The notes under the pieces were generated by a model. It saw nothing but the letters and a program-made list of their open reading frames with translations. It did no database searches and was not told where the DNA came from. The translations under genes were made by a program, and so were the position numbers. From CAXBCP01 sp963977005 (GTDB lineage: Bacteria; Pseudomonadota; Alphaproteobacteria; MPNO01; UBA830), in assembly GCA_963977005.1 (NCBI GenBank), contig CAXBMQ010000010.1, positions 62,001-126,000 of the forward strand: a DNA stretch of 64,000 bases. The letters run 5' to 3'. The stretch's first letter is position 1. Every line of letters starts with the position of its first letter. Below are positions 18,222 to 26,756 of this stretch, piece after piece.

Positions 18222-19481
18222 TCAGAATCTTTGCGCCCCGAACGGGGCAAGGTCGACCGCCGGTGCCCGGTCCGCGGCAAGGTCGGCGATGAGCTGACCG
18301 GTGACGGCGCCCATCGTCAGCCCGAGATGCCCGTGTCCGAAAGCAAGATAAACCTGCTTCCGGCCGGGCGCCCTGCCAATCACCGGCAGGCTGTCGGGCA
18401 GTGACGGCCGGTATCCCATCCAGCGCTCGGCGCCGTCGAGGTTGAGGCCGGGCACGAAAGGCGCGGCAAGATCGGCAAGGATGTCCGCGCGCTCCCAATA
18501 GGGCGGCAAATCGAGCCCGGCAAACTCGGCGGTCCCGACCAGGCGCACCCCGCCGGTCATCGGCACGATCCCGAACCGGTGATCGCCAACGATGATGGGG
18601 CGGCGCATCTCGACCCCGGGGTCGGGCAGCCAGAGATGGTAGCCGCGCTCGGTATCCAGCGGGACCGCGGCACCGGTCGATTTCGCAAACGGCTTCGAGA
18701 ACGCGCCGGCAGCGATCACCAGGCCGTCCACTTCCTGTCGCCCACCGTCGCCGACCAGGTGCGCCGGTTCGCCATCGGTCCCGTTTTCGATCCGCACGAT
18801 ATTGTCTTTGACAAACGTCCCGCCATTGCGCCGAAACAGCTCGAACAGTTTTTCCGACAGGTGCAGCGGATGGGTGATCGAGTTGGCGTTGGGCGTAAAC
18901 ACCCCGGCATGGAGGTCCGGCGACAGCGCCGGCTCAAGCTGGCGCATTTCCTCGACCGTCAGGTCTTCGAGCAGCGATCCCCGGCGACGTCGCAGGTCGT
19001 GCGTCGCCTGCGCGGCGTCCCAGGCTTCCTTTTTCCGGTAGACGTGCAGCTCCCCCGACTGGCGCCAGACATCCTGCGCACCGGCCGCCTTTACCAGGTC
19101 GAGCCAGGCGTCATTCGACCGGTCGAGCAACGACGCGAGCGCCATCGATATCCGCTCCACGCTGTCCGGCCGGGCGGCCAGGATGAACTTTGCCAGCCAA
19201 GGGGCGATGCGATGAAGATAGCGCCAGCGCACGACCAGCGGCCCCGTCGGGTCGAGCAGCATGCGCGGCACCTTCCCCAGGATACCGGGCGTCGCGATGG
19301 GGACGACCGCATCGATCTGGATGAGCCCCGCATTGCCGAAGGAGGTGCCGGTCCCCGGGTCCATCCGGTCGACCAGCGTGACCCGATGACCGTCCTTTTG
19401 AAGCGAAACCGCGCAGCAAAGGCCCACCACGCCTGCGCCAAGCACGGTAAAATGTCTTTTATTTTCAACGGGTTCTGTCAA
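18222..19481 (-). CDS. FAD-dependent D-amino acid dehydrogenase-like oxidoreductase
   Basis: The 419-residue protein has the dinucleotide-binding motif VLGAGVVGLCCA near residue 15 and the DadA/glycine-oxidase-like layout, ending with GRAPGRKQVYLAFGHGHLGLT, which packs against FAD. Such enzymes oxidise D-amino acids or proline-like imino acids and pass electrons to quinone. The first usable start is TTG 19481, since no ATG precedes the FAD motif. The next gene, an Ldh-family oxidoreductase, begins 12 bp after its stop, so they form an operon, plausibly for D-amino acid or hydroxyproline-type catabolism. The precise substrate is not determined. Confidence 0.85.
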   Translation of the reverse strand: MTEPVENKRHFTVLGAGVVGLCCAVSLQKDGHRVTLVDRMDPGTGTSFGNAGLIQIDAVVPIATPGILGKVPRMLLDPTGPLVVRWRYLHRIAPWLAKFILAARPDSVERISMALASLLDRSNDAWLDLVKAAGAQDVWRQSGELHVYRKKEAWDAAQATHDLRRRRGSLLEDLTVEEMRQLEPALSPDLHAGVFTPNANSITHPLHLSEKLFELFRRNGGTFVKDNIVRIENGTDGEPAHLVGDGGRQEVDGLVIAAGAFSKPFAKSTGAAVPLDTERGYHLWLPDPGVEMRRPIIVGDHRFGIVPMTGGVRLVGTAEFAGLDLPPYWERADILADLAAPFVPGLNLDGAERWMGYRPSLPDSLPVIGRAPGRKQVYLAFGHGHLGLTMGAVTGQLIADLAADRAPAVDLAPFGAQRF

Positions 19482-19564
19482 CGATTCAACTTCTTTGCTG
19501 GGATTTGCCTCAAAATGCCCATATTACAGGGTGAAGTCCAATAGGTAGGAGTGAGAGTAGTAGG

Positions 19565-20221
19565 ATGGATGTTACCGCATTGATCGCCCTGTCGATGGGC
19601 GCCGCTTGGGCCAGTGGCCTGAACCTGTATGCGACCTGTGCGATGCTCGGCATCATGGGGGCGACCGGGTCGATGGACCTGCCGCCCGGTCTCGAGGTTC
19701 TCGAAAATCCGTGGGTTATTGCGGCAGCGGGCGCCATGTATGTCGTGGAATTTTTCGCCGACAAGATCCCCGGCGTGGATTCGGCCTGGGATACGATCCA
19801 TTCCTTTATCCGGGTGCCGGCAGGCGCCGTTCTCGCTGCGACCGTTTTCGCGGATGCCAGCACGGCCGAAATGCTGGCCGCCGGTGCGGGCGGCGGCGTG
19901 CTGACGGCCGCCACGCACACGATCAAGGCGGGCAGCCGTCTGCTGATAAATACGTCGCCCGAGCCGTTTTCAAACTGGACGGCATCGGTATCGGAGGACG
20001 TCGCCGTCGTCGGCGGTCTCTGGCTGGCGCTGGCCCATCCGGCCGTGTTCATCGGCATGCTGGTGGTTTTCATCCTGCTGGCGATCTGGCTGCTGCCGAA
20101 ACTCTGGCGGGCGATCCGCGCCCTCTTCGCAAAAATCGCGAAGCTCTTCGGCAAGGAAACCGAGACGCCGCCCCTGGAAGGCGTGCGGGTAACGCTGGGC
20201 CGGAAATCGATCGGCAACTGA
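19565..20221 (+). CDS. DUF4126 integral membrane protein
   Basis: The 218-residue protein has about five hydrophobic segments and matches the DUF4126 family: it starts with a short helix ending in GAAWASGLNLYATCAMLG and contains EFFADKIPGVDSAWDTIHSFIRVPAGA, the most characteristic block. A last helix (AVFIGMLVVFILLAIWLL) leads into a basic cytoplasmic tail. No function is established for the family. The start at 19565 follows a purine-rich AGGAGTGAGAGT stretch. The gene stands alone between divergently and co-directionally transcribed metabolic genes. Confidence 0.85.
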   Translation: MDVTALIALSMGAAWASGLNLYATCAMLGIMGATGSMDLPPGLEVLENPWVIAAAGAMYVVEFFADKIPGVDSAWDTIHSFIRVPAGAVLAATVFADASTAEMLAAGAGGGVLTAATHTIKAGSRLLINTSPEPFSNWTASVSEDVAVVGGLWLALAHPAVFIGMLVVFILLAIWLLPKLWRAIRALFAKIAKLFGKETETPPLEGVRVTLGRKSIGN

Positions 20222-20311
20222 CCCGGGGCGCCGGGGTTATCCGGCTTCTGGTCCTGTCCCCCGCCGGGTGATAGACTGTTTCCGATGGCGCCGACCCCGG
20301 AGACTCCGATC

Positions 20312-21331
20312 ATGTCTTTAGACACCGTCCCGATCATCGACATTTCACCTTTCCTGTCCGGCGACCCGGACGGCAAAAAAGCCGTCGCAGAGGAAGTTGC
20401 CCGGGCGTGTACCGACATAGGCTTCTTCGCGATTTCCGGCCATGGCGTCGACCGGCATCTTGTCGAGGACCTGCGCGAAGCGTCGCACAGCTTTTTCGAA
20501 CAACCCGAAGCCGTCAAACGCGAGACCGTTCACCCGGTGCCGGACACGCCCCGTGGCCTGCGGGTGATGGAAGGTGAATCGCTCGGGCGAACCGTTCGCC
20601 CCGACGCAACGCCCGATCTCAAGGAATTTTATCATTACGGCCCGCAGGACTGGCCCGACGATCCATACTTCACCGGCCCGGAAGGCAGCCAGTATTTCAT
20701 CCCGAATATCTGGCCGGACGAACCCGCGGCTTTCCGTAAAGCCTCGCTCGCCTATTACGCCGAAATGGAACGCCTGATCCACGACCTCGGGCGGATTGCC
20801 GCCATGGCGCTGGACCTTCCGGAAAACTGGTTCGCAGACAAGCTCGACAAACATGTGACGGCGATCCGGCTGAACTACTATCCGCTGCTGGCGGACGGCC
20901 CGCCGCCCGGACAGATCCGCGCCGGCGAACACACCGATTACGGCTTCCTGACGATCCTGATGGGAGAGGACGAGGCCGGCGGTCTGCAGGTCCGCACCCG
21001 CAAGGGCGACTGGATCGACGTCGAGACGCGCCCGGAATTTTTCGTCATCAATATCGGCGACCTGCTGATGCGCTGGACGAACGATACATGGCTGTCGAAC
21101 ATGCACAGGGTTGTAAACCCGCCCGAGAACTCCAGGCCAACCCGCGGCCGGCTGTCCGTCGGGTTCTTTACCCAGCCGAATTACGACGCGCTGATCGAAT
21201 GCATTCCGACCTGCACCGGGCCCGGCAACCCGCCGAAATACGACCCGGTCGTTTCGGGCAAGTATCGCGACCTGAAATACGAACAGGGCAACGACATCGG
21301 CGATGCAAAAAGCGAACCCGCAAACGCCTAG
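20312..21331 (+). CDS. 2-oxoglutarate/Fe(II) oxygenase, isopenicillin N synthase family
   Basis: ATG 20312 is preferred (GGAGA at 20299-20303, 8-base spacer) over ATG 20285, giving 339 residues. The N-terminal DIOX_N domain begins VPIIDISPF. The catalytic double-stranded beta-helix holds the iron triad: HTDYG gives His and Asp, and NMHRVVNPP gives the second His. RLSVGFF supplies the Arg-x-Ser that binds the 2-oxoglutarate carboxylate. Substrate unknown; family members hydroxylate or desaturate small molecules. The gene is followed by the UGA-interrupted DsbA-like gene (61 bp) and a GMC oxidoreductase gene, possibly one operon. Confidence 0.85.
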   Translation: MSLDTVPIIDISPFLSGDPDGKKAVAEEVARACTDIGFFAISGHGVDRHLVEDLREASHSFFEQPEAVKRETVHPVPDTPRGLRVMEGESLGRTVRPDATPDLKEFYHYGPQDWPDDPYFTGPEGSQYFIPNIWPDEPAAFRKASLAYYAEMERLIHDLGRIAAMALDLPENWFADKLDKHVTAIRLNYYPLLADGPPPGQIRAGEHTDYGFLTILMGEDEAGGLQVRTRKGDWIDVETRPEFFVINIGDLLMRWTNDTWLSNMHRVVNPPENSRPTRGRLSVGFFTQPNYDALIECIPTCTGPGNPPKYDPVVSGKYRDLKYEQGNDIGDAKSEPANA

Positions 21332-21392
21332 CCCACTGGCGGTCCGGCACGGCTCGTGGCATTGTGCCCACACACAAACGATGGAGGCCGAA

Positions 21393-22013
21393 ATGGCTGA
21401 ACCGACCACGGTGGAGATCTTCACCGACTACGTCTGACCCTGGTGTTATCTTAGTGCCGTGCGCATTAAAAAACTGCAGGAAAACTATAACGTCGACGTC
21501 AAATTCGTTCACTTCCCGCTGCACCCGGACACGCCTGCCGAAGGTACCGAGATGGCCGGGTTCTATGCCCAGCGGGGGCTCGATCCCGACAAGATGTACA
21601 GCGACATGAAAGAACGGATGGACGCCGAAGGCCTGCCCTACGGCCGGCGCACCCACACGTATAACAGCCGGCTGGCGCAGGAACTCGGCAAGTGGGCCGA
21701 TACGCTGGACGACGGTGAAAAGCTGCACGATGCGCTCTATCGTGCGTATTTCGTCGATTCAAAAAACATCGGCGATGTCGACGTGCTGCTGGAGGTTGTC
21801 GGTTCCGTCGGCCTGTCGGTGGAAGATGCCCGGGACGTGCTCGAGAACCGCACGTTCCAGCAGGCGGTCGATGCCGACTGGCAGAAATCCCAGCAATACG
21901 GCGTAACGGGTGTGCCGACATATGTCGCGGGCGGTTACGGCGTCGTCGGGGCACAGCCGTACGAAGCGCTTGAACAGCTTATGAAACAGGTCGGGGCCGA
22001 GAAACGGTCGTAA
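21393..22013 (+). CDS. Probable selenoprotein: DsbA/FrnE-family thiol oxidoreductase with UGA at the active site
   Basis: ATG 21393 follows GGAGG (21383-21387). Translation gives MAEPTTVEIFTDYV, then TGA at 21435-21437, then PWCYLS and an uninterrupted frame to 22013. Relatives read D-x-V-C-P-W-C-Y, so the TGA falls exactly on the first cysteine of the CxxC redox centre (codon 15). Read as selenocysteine this is a normal 206-residue protein with U-P-W-C, FPLHPDTP, and a cis-proline loop GVPTYV near 180. No signal peptide, so cytoplasmic, like FrnE and 2-hydroxychromene-2-carboxylate isomerase relatives. A SECIS-like hairpin starts 13 bases after the TGA. The alternative is a nonsense mutation, but everything downstream is intact. 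No sel genes are in the window. Confidence 0.78.
21451..21469 (+). promoter_or_regulatory. Candidate bacterial SECIS hairpin
   Basis: In the mRNA, UUAGUGC (21451-21457) pairs with GCAUUAA (21463-21469) over 7 bp, including one G-U pair, around the 5-base loop CGUGC. The loop begins 21 bases after the UGA and has G at its second position. As I recall the bacterial SECIS consensus, it asks for a short stem, a small apical loop with G among its first two bases, and 16-37 bases between UGA and loop; all are met. The codons in the left arm (UAU CUU AGU) are AT-rich and unusual for this genome, as expected if the RNA shape is selected. Confidence 0.62.
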
Positions 22014-22045
22014 TGCCGCCGGCCCAATAACAACAAGAGACGAAA

Positions 22046-23677
22046 ATGGCCGCTAAAGGGTATGACTACATCATCGTCGGGGCGGGATCGGCAGGCTGCA
22101 CGCTCGCCGCCCGCCTCACCGAAGATCCTGCCGTGTCGGTTCTCCTGCTCGAAGCGGGCGGCCGCGACTGGGACCCGCTGATCCATATTCCCATTGGCGT
22201 CGGCAAGATTCACGAACACAAGCTCCATGACTGGGGCTACATGAGCGAACCGAACGAAGCGTTGAATGGCCGCCGGCTTCACATCAAGCGCGGGAAGGTT
22301 CTCGGCGGATCGTCCTCGGTCAATATCATGGCCTACACGCGCGGCCATCCGGGCGATTACGACCGGTGGGCGCGCAACGGGGCCACCGGCTGGTCCCATG
22401 CCGAGGTGCTGCCCTATTTCAAACGCTGCGAGACCTGGGAAAAAGGCGCCAGCGCCTGGCGCGGCGGCGATGGCCCCGTCGGCACCCAGCATGCGAAAAG
22501 CATGGACCCCATTTTCGAGGCCTGGATCGAGGCCGCCCACGCCAAGGGCCTGCCGGTCACCGACGACTATAACGGCCCGCAGCCCGTCGGTTTCAGCAAG
22601 GGGCAGTACACGATCCGCAACGGCCGCCGGTCGTCGGCAGCCAACGCGTTTCTCAAACCGGCGCGCGGTCGGCCCAATCTTACCGTTCACACCCGCGCCC
22701 ATGCGTCGCGAATCCTGATGAACGGCACAACGGCGACGGGCATCGAATACTTCCGCCGCGGCAAATCCGTAACCGCCATGGCCGACCGGGAAGTGATCCT
22801 GTCGGGCGGTGTCTTCAACACGCCGCAATTGCTGATGCTGTCCGGGGTCGGCCCCGCCGCGCATCTCAGGGAGTTCGGCATCGACTGTCTGTCGGACCTG
22901 CCGGTCGGCAAGAACCTGCAGGACCATCTTGTGGCGTCCAACTTCTGGACACGGCCGACAAACCCCAGCCGGTTTCGCGACGAGCTTCGCTTGGACCGGC
23001 TCGCGGTCAGCATGGTCCGCGCCTACCTGTTCGGGACCGGGCCGGCATCGGTGGTTCCGGGCGGCATGCATGCGTTTCTGAAAAGCACCCCGGATCAGGA
23101 AGTCGCCGATCTGGAGTTCCTGTTCCGCGGCGCGCCGGTTGATGCCAACCCGTGGTTTCCCGGCATCAGGAAAAAATACGAGGACGGGTTCGCCATCCGC
23201 GCCGGCATCGTCCACCCCAAAAGCCGGGGCGAAGCGCGGCTGCGCTCGACCGACCCCCGCGACCCGCTGGTGCTGGATTTCCGCTTCCTGTCGAACAACG
23301 ACGATCTGGTCCTGCTGCGCGAAGGCTTCAAGCTCGCCCGTGAATGCGCCAACGAAAAGGCGCTCGAACCCTATCGCGGCGTTGAGCTGACGCCTGGCGC
23401 CGACATAAAGACCAACGACCAGATCGACGAATATATCCGCAACACGCTGGGGACGATCGAACACCCCGCCTGCACCTGCCCGATGGGCACCGGCCCCGAC
23501 TGCGTCCTCGACCCGGACATGAAGGTCCGCGGGATCGAAAAACTGCGGGTGGTGGACGGCTCCGCCCTGCCCGACCTGACATCGGCGCATATCAATTCGA
23601 CAATCCTGATGATGGCGGAAAAGGCATCCGACATGATCCTTGGCCGGGAAGCACTGCCAGCGGAGCATGTGAACTGA
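22046..23677 (+). CDS. GMC-family FAD oxidoreductase (choline/alcohol dehydrogenase type)
   Basis: The 543-residue protein begins YDYIIVGAGSAGC, the Rossmann FAD motif of glucose-methanol-choline oxidoreductases. The two GMC signatures are present: GKVLGGSSSVN near residue 88 and SGGVFNTPQLLMLSG near 253. The C-terminal catalytic region has TLGTIEHPACTCPMG (His) and HINSTILMMAEKASDMI. Length is normal. Members oxidise alcohols such as choline or polyethylene glycol ends, passing electrons to O2 or the respiratory chain; the substrate here is unknown. It starts 32 bp after the selenoprotein candidate, and cotranscription is likely. Confidence 0.9.
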   Translation: MAAKGYDYIIVGAGSAGCTLAARLTEDPAVSVLLLEAGGRDWDPLIHIPIGVGKIHEHKLHDWGYMSEPNEALNGRRLHIKRGKVLGGSSSVNIMAYTRGHPGDYDRWARNGATGWSHAEVLPYFKRCETWEKGASAWRGGDGPVGTQHAKSMDPIFEAWIEAAHAKGLPVTDDYNGPQPVGFSKGQYTIRNGRRSSAANAFLKPARGRPNLTVHTRAHASRILMNGTTATGIEYFRRGKSVTAMADREVILSGGVFNTPQLLMLSGVGPAAHLREFGIDCLSDLPVGKNLQDHLVASNFWTRPTNPSRFRDELRLDRLAVSMVRAYLFGTGPASVVPGGMHAFLKSTPDQEVADLEFLFRGAPVDANPWFPGIRKKYEDGFAIRAGIVHPKSRGEARLRSTDPRDPLVLDFRFLSNNDDLVLLREGFKLARECANEKALEPYRGVELTPGADIKTNDQIDEYIRNTLGTIEHPACTCPMGTGPDCVLDPDMKVRGIEKLRVVDGSALPDLTSAHINSTILMMAEKASDMILGREALPAEHVN

Positions 23678-23757
23678 GGTCGGGCTTGCCCCCAACCCCG
23701 GGTCTCGTCAGAATATCGTCTCCCTGGTGCGTAAGTTCGTAGTTTGAAAGGTTTGTA

Positions 23758-25101
23758 ATGTTTTCTGTCCGTCGCAAGATCGCAGGCGTCCTGATCGGGG
23801 CGCTCTCTCTCACCATGATCTCGTCCTTCGCCGCCGTGGCAAAAGCGCCGGTGGAAGCGAAGGTGCGCGTTGTCAACGAAACGGGAAAGACAATTACCAG
23901 GGTTTGCATCCAGGGCCGTTACGCCGCCAAATTCGCACCGAACAAGGGCGTCGACTGGAAGAAGCGAAAATGCTGGGGCAAGATTGCCAACGGGAAGGCC
24001 ACCGGCGCCATACAGGCGCGCTACAATTACGGCTTTGGAACCACCGGTCAGAATTTCTGGCACGTCTACGCCTATTTTTCGGACGGCACCGGCGTGTCGC
24101 CACGGTGGTCCGGCAGCAATTCGGTGTCCCCAAAGCGCAAATCCGACTGGAAACAATGCAGCCTGACCAAGAAAGACAAGGGACGGACGCTCTCCATCCG
24201 GCTGAAGAAAAACGGCGCCGTCCTCTATGACATGCCGAAATCCAGCGATTGCAAACAAACGCTCAAAAGATATCGACCGGCCAGCAGTCGCCCGCGGCTA
24301 TACAATATTGCCCATATGACAAATACGATCGGGGGCCTGAACTGGTCGGTCAAACAGGGCGCGAATGCCGTGGAAGCAGACCTGAAGTTCGACAATCTCG
24401 GTAACGCAACCGAGTTTCATCACGGCTCCCCCTGCGATTGCACGGCGGCAAAATACGGAATCTGCAAGGTCCAGAAAGGCTGCAACGGCAAGACGGGCGC
24501 AGCGGCGCTCCTTCGCGCAATCGCCAAACACAGCTCGAAAATCGCCCTCGTTATTATCGACAGCAAGCTCGACAAAGACATGGGGGTGGGCACCCAATTG
24601 GCAATCGGACGTAAAATCATTCCCCTTCTCGAGAATGAACTGTTCAAAATGGGATACCGCGGAAACGTTATCGTCGGCGCTCCCTACAAGGAACACCGCG
24701 AATACATAGGCGCTGCGTCAAGCGCCGCCGGGAGATCCGAATTCAAGAACAGGTTGTTCTTCACCATCGACGGCGAGGGGAAGAATTTTTCGGACGCAAT
24801 GAGCGCGATCAGTCGGGCGCCCAGGGCGCAGCGGACATATGGAACCGGCATCGCGGCAATCGCGCCCGGCAGTTACTATGACCAGGTTCGCAACGGTGTA
24901 AGAGCACGAAGCGCAGGCAACCTCGCCTTCGTTTACGCCTGGACAATCGATAAGCGGTCCTCGATGACGAAGTACCTTCGAAGCGGGGTCGACGGCATCA
25001 TGACGAACGATCCGGCCGCGTTGCGCGACATATTGAAAAAAGGCGGTCGCGTGGGAGGCAAAGGCCTCCGCCTGGCCCGCCCAGGCGACCCGCTGCGCTA
25101 G
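23758..25101 (+). CDS. Secreted sphingomyelinase D/phospholipase D toxin-like protein with unknown N-terminal domain
   Basis: 447 residues with a signal peptide (1 to about 29, ending AAVAKA). Residues about 180-430 carry the spider/corynebacterial sphingomyelinase D-like pattern of the GDPD-like barrel. NIAHM gives the first catalytic His (186), GANAVEAD gives metal ligands Glu206 and Asp208, HHGSPCDC gives the second His (222) and the conserved cysteines, VIIDSK gives Asp268 and Lys270, and YAWTIDKR (Trp395) plus SGVDGIMTN close the barrel. These enzymes cleave choline or ethanolamine head groups, often forming cyclic phosphates. Residues about 31-170 are a Lys-rich domain with four Cys (50, 72, 134, 165) that I do not recognise. 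Lipid specificity is inferred only. Confidence 0.75.
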   Translation: MFSVRRKIAGVLIGALSLTMISSFAAVAKAPVEAKVRVVNETGKTITRVCIQGRYAAKFAPNKGVDWKKRKCWGKIANGKATGAIQARYNYGFGTTGQNFWHVYAYFSDGTGVSPRWSGSNSVSPKRKSDWKQCSLTKKDKGRTLSIRLKKNGAVLYDMPKSSDCKQTLKRYRPASSRPRLYNIAHMTNTIGGLNWSVKQGANAVEADLKFDNLGNATEFHHGSPCDCTAAKYGICKVQKGCNGKTGAAALLRAIAKHSSKIALVIIDSKLDKDMGVGTQLAIGRKIIPLLENELFKMGYRGNVIVGAPYKEHREYIGAASSAAGRSEFKNRLFFTIDGEGKNFSDAMSAISRAPRAQRTYGTGIAAIAPGSYYDQVRNGVRARSAGNLAFVYAWTIDKRSSMTKYLRSGVDGIMTNDPAALRDILKKGGRVGGKGLRLARPGDPLR

Positions 25102-25155
25102 CCGGGGACCTCTTCAGCGCCCGGCACGCCTCGACTCGGCTCGAAAGGAGAAACG

Positions 25156-25332
25156 ATGCCCAAAATCGATGTATCCGACGATGTATTGGCACTGATCCGG
25201 TCCCTTGCCCGCAAGGCGGGTGAAACCGAGGACGACGTGCTGAAACGGGTTCTGTCCAAGGTCACCGAAGACCGGGCGGCGGCGCTTGAAGCCTACGAAG
25301 CGGCCGAGCAGGACATCAAGTCGACGAACTAG
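25156..25332 (+). CDS. Small acidic helical protein, unknown
   Basis: The 58-residue reading frame starts at ATG 25156 after AAAGGAG (25144-25150), a good ribosome site. It reads MPKIDVSDDVLALIRSLA, then KAGETEDDVLKRVLSK and a charged helical tail. The IDVSDDVLALI start followed by two helices recalls ribbon-helix-helix DNA-binding or antitoxin-like proteins, but it is too short to be sure and no toxin gene is beside it. Its stop overlaps the stop of the convergent NTF2-like gene by 4 bases. It is real by ribosome site and codon pattern; function unknown. Confidence 0.55.
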   Translation: MPKIDVSDDVLALIRSLARKAGETEDDVLKRVLSKVTEDRAAALEAYEAAEQDIKSTN

Positions 25333-25712
25333 TTTTCCTCCAGCGTGTTGGCGCCCGCCATATAGACGGCGACCCGGCTGAACCGGCCGCCGCGGACCTC
25401 GAAAAAATTGCAGTTGGATTTACAGGTCAGGCTGCCGTCATGCTCGGTGTTCACGACCGTGAACCGGCTGGCGATGCGCGCGCCCTCGACATCGGGCACG
25501 TGGGTGAAATCCCTGTGCTGAACCGACGCATGGTCGGCCCAGAGCTTCCCGAACATGCCGTCGATCGCTTCGATACCGTGCAGTTCGACACCGTGGGTTT
25601 CGACCGTGAAGACGCAGTCTTCGGTCAGAACCGCGCGCAGCGTCTCGAAATCTTCCCCATCGACCGCACCGAAATAGCGTTCGACCAGCGCCACAAGTTC
25701 GTCCCGATTCAT
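25329..25712 (-). CDS. SnoaL/NTF2-like small protein
   Basis: The 127-residue protein shows the nuclear-transport-factor-2/SnoaL fold pattern: an N-terminal helix ending VERYFGAVDGEDFETLRAVL, then TEDCVFTVETHG, and paired strands ending in FEVRGGRFSRVAVYM. Such cone-shaped barrels act as cyclases, isomerases, dehydratases or ligand binders, and the active site is not conserved enough to choose. The start at 25712 follows GGGAGAGAAAG. It is convergent with the small gene at 25156 and divergent from the luciferase-like gene. Confidence 0.75.
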   Translation of the reverse strand: MNRDELVALVERYFGAVDGEDFETLRAVLTEDCVFTVETHGVELHGIEAIDGMFGKLWADHASVQHRDFTHVPDVEGARIASRFTVVNTEHDGSLTCKSNCNFFEVRGGRFSRVAVYMAGANTLEEN

Positions 25713-25795
25713 CTTTCTCTCCCCCGGTTCGGCGCGAGTATAGCGAACCCGCGCCGGGGATGCTGTACACTGACGCGGCTGAACAGGAGGTTTCG

Positions 25796-26713
25796 ATGAA
25801 GGTCGGGGTAAATCTGGTCAATTTCGGGTCGGCGGCAACGCCCGACACGCTGCTGCGCTGGGCCGAACTTGTCGAAGCGCTCGGTTACCATCACCTGATG
25901 ACATCCGACCACGTTACGGTCACGCCGGATGTCGCCAGCCGGTTTCCCGCACCGTTCTACGAACCGCTGACGACCCTCGGCTGGCTTGCGGGCGTTACCA
26001 CGAATATCTCGATCGGCGCATCGGTGATCATTCTGCCCTATCGCAGCCCGCTGGAAATCGCCCGCGCCTTTGCCAATATCGACCAGTTGAGCGGGGGACG
26101 CTGCATCCTGGGTGTCGGGGTTGGCTGGGCGAAGCAGGAATACGCGGCCCTGAACGTCCCGTTCGAAAAACGCGGCGCCATCGCCAACGAATACCTTGCG
26201 GCAATCCGTCAGATGTGGACAGCCGGGATATCCTCTTTCGCGGGCGAGTTCATCCGCTTCACGGACGTGGATTCGCGACCGATGCCTGTCCAGTCTCCCC
26301 ACCCGCCGATATGGGTCGGCGGCGGCAGTGACGCCGCCCTGCGCCGCGCGGTGCGGTTCGGCGAAGCCTGGCACCCGTTCCGCGCAACCGTGGGCAGCCT
26401 GCGGAATACGGGCATTCCAAAGTTGCGCAACATCGCGGCTGCAGAAGAAAAACCGGTGCCCGCCGTCTGTCCGCGTATCCTGCTCCGCATCACCGACACA
26501 GATCTGCCGGACGACTCCCGGGTCGCCGGCGAAGGGTCGCTGGACCAGATCCACCGCGATCTTGCCGGGCTCGAGGAACTGGGCTGTAGCGATGTCCTGC
26601 TCGATCCCTTCACGGATGACGGACGCGCAGCGCAGGAACCGGACTACGCCTGGCGGATGCTGGAAGTCGTTGCCGACAAAATCGTGGACCTGAACCGACA
26701 GACGGTCCGCTAA
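25796..26713 (+). CDS. Luciferase-like (LLM-class) flavin or F420-dependent oxidoreductase
   Basis: ATG 25796 has a strong ribosome site (AGGAGG about 8 bases upstream) and gives 305 residues. The start MKVGVNLVNFGSAA, the block EALGYHHLMTSDHV near 35 and the SGGRCILGVGVGWAKQEYAAL block near 100 are typical of the bacterial luciferase-like TIM-barrel superfamily, subfamily TIGR03619-like. PPIWVGGGSDAALRRA near 180 is a cofactor-contact segment. Members use FMN or coenzyme F420 for monooxygenation or reduction, and the cofactor cannot be settled here. The C-terminal 60 residues are normal for the group. Neighbours do not identify the substrate. Confidence 0.85.
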   Translation: MKVGVNLVNFGSAATPDTLLRWAELVEALGYHHLMTSDHVTVTPDVASRFPAPFYEPLTTLGWLAGVTTNISIGASVIILPYRSPLEIARAFANIDQLSGGRCILGVGVGWAKQEYAALNVPFEKRGAIANEYLAAIRQMWTAGISSFAGEFIRFTDVDSRPMPVQSPHPPIWVGGGSDAALRRAVRFGEAWHPFRATVGSLRNTGIPKLRNIAAAEEKPVPAVCPRILLRITDTDLPDDSRVAGEGSLDQIHRDLAGLEELGCSDVLLDPFTDDGRAAQEPDYAWRMLEVVADKIVDLNRQTVR

Positions 26714-26756
26714 TCTTCCCGAACGCGGATCCGAACCGCTGGATTTCCGGCGACGC

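Noticed and set aside
21935..23695. 586-codon minus-strand open frame opposite the GMC oxidoreductase
   Set aside because: Shadow frame; the sense-strand gene has both GMC signatures and a ribosome site.
25156..25712. Toxin-antitoxin pair formed by the small gene and the NTF2-like gene
   Set aside because: They are convergent, not co-oriented, and the larger one is SnoaL/NTF2-like with no toxin fold.
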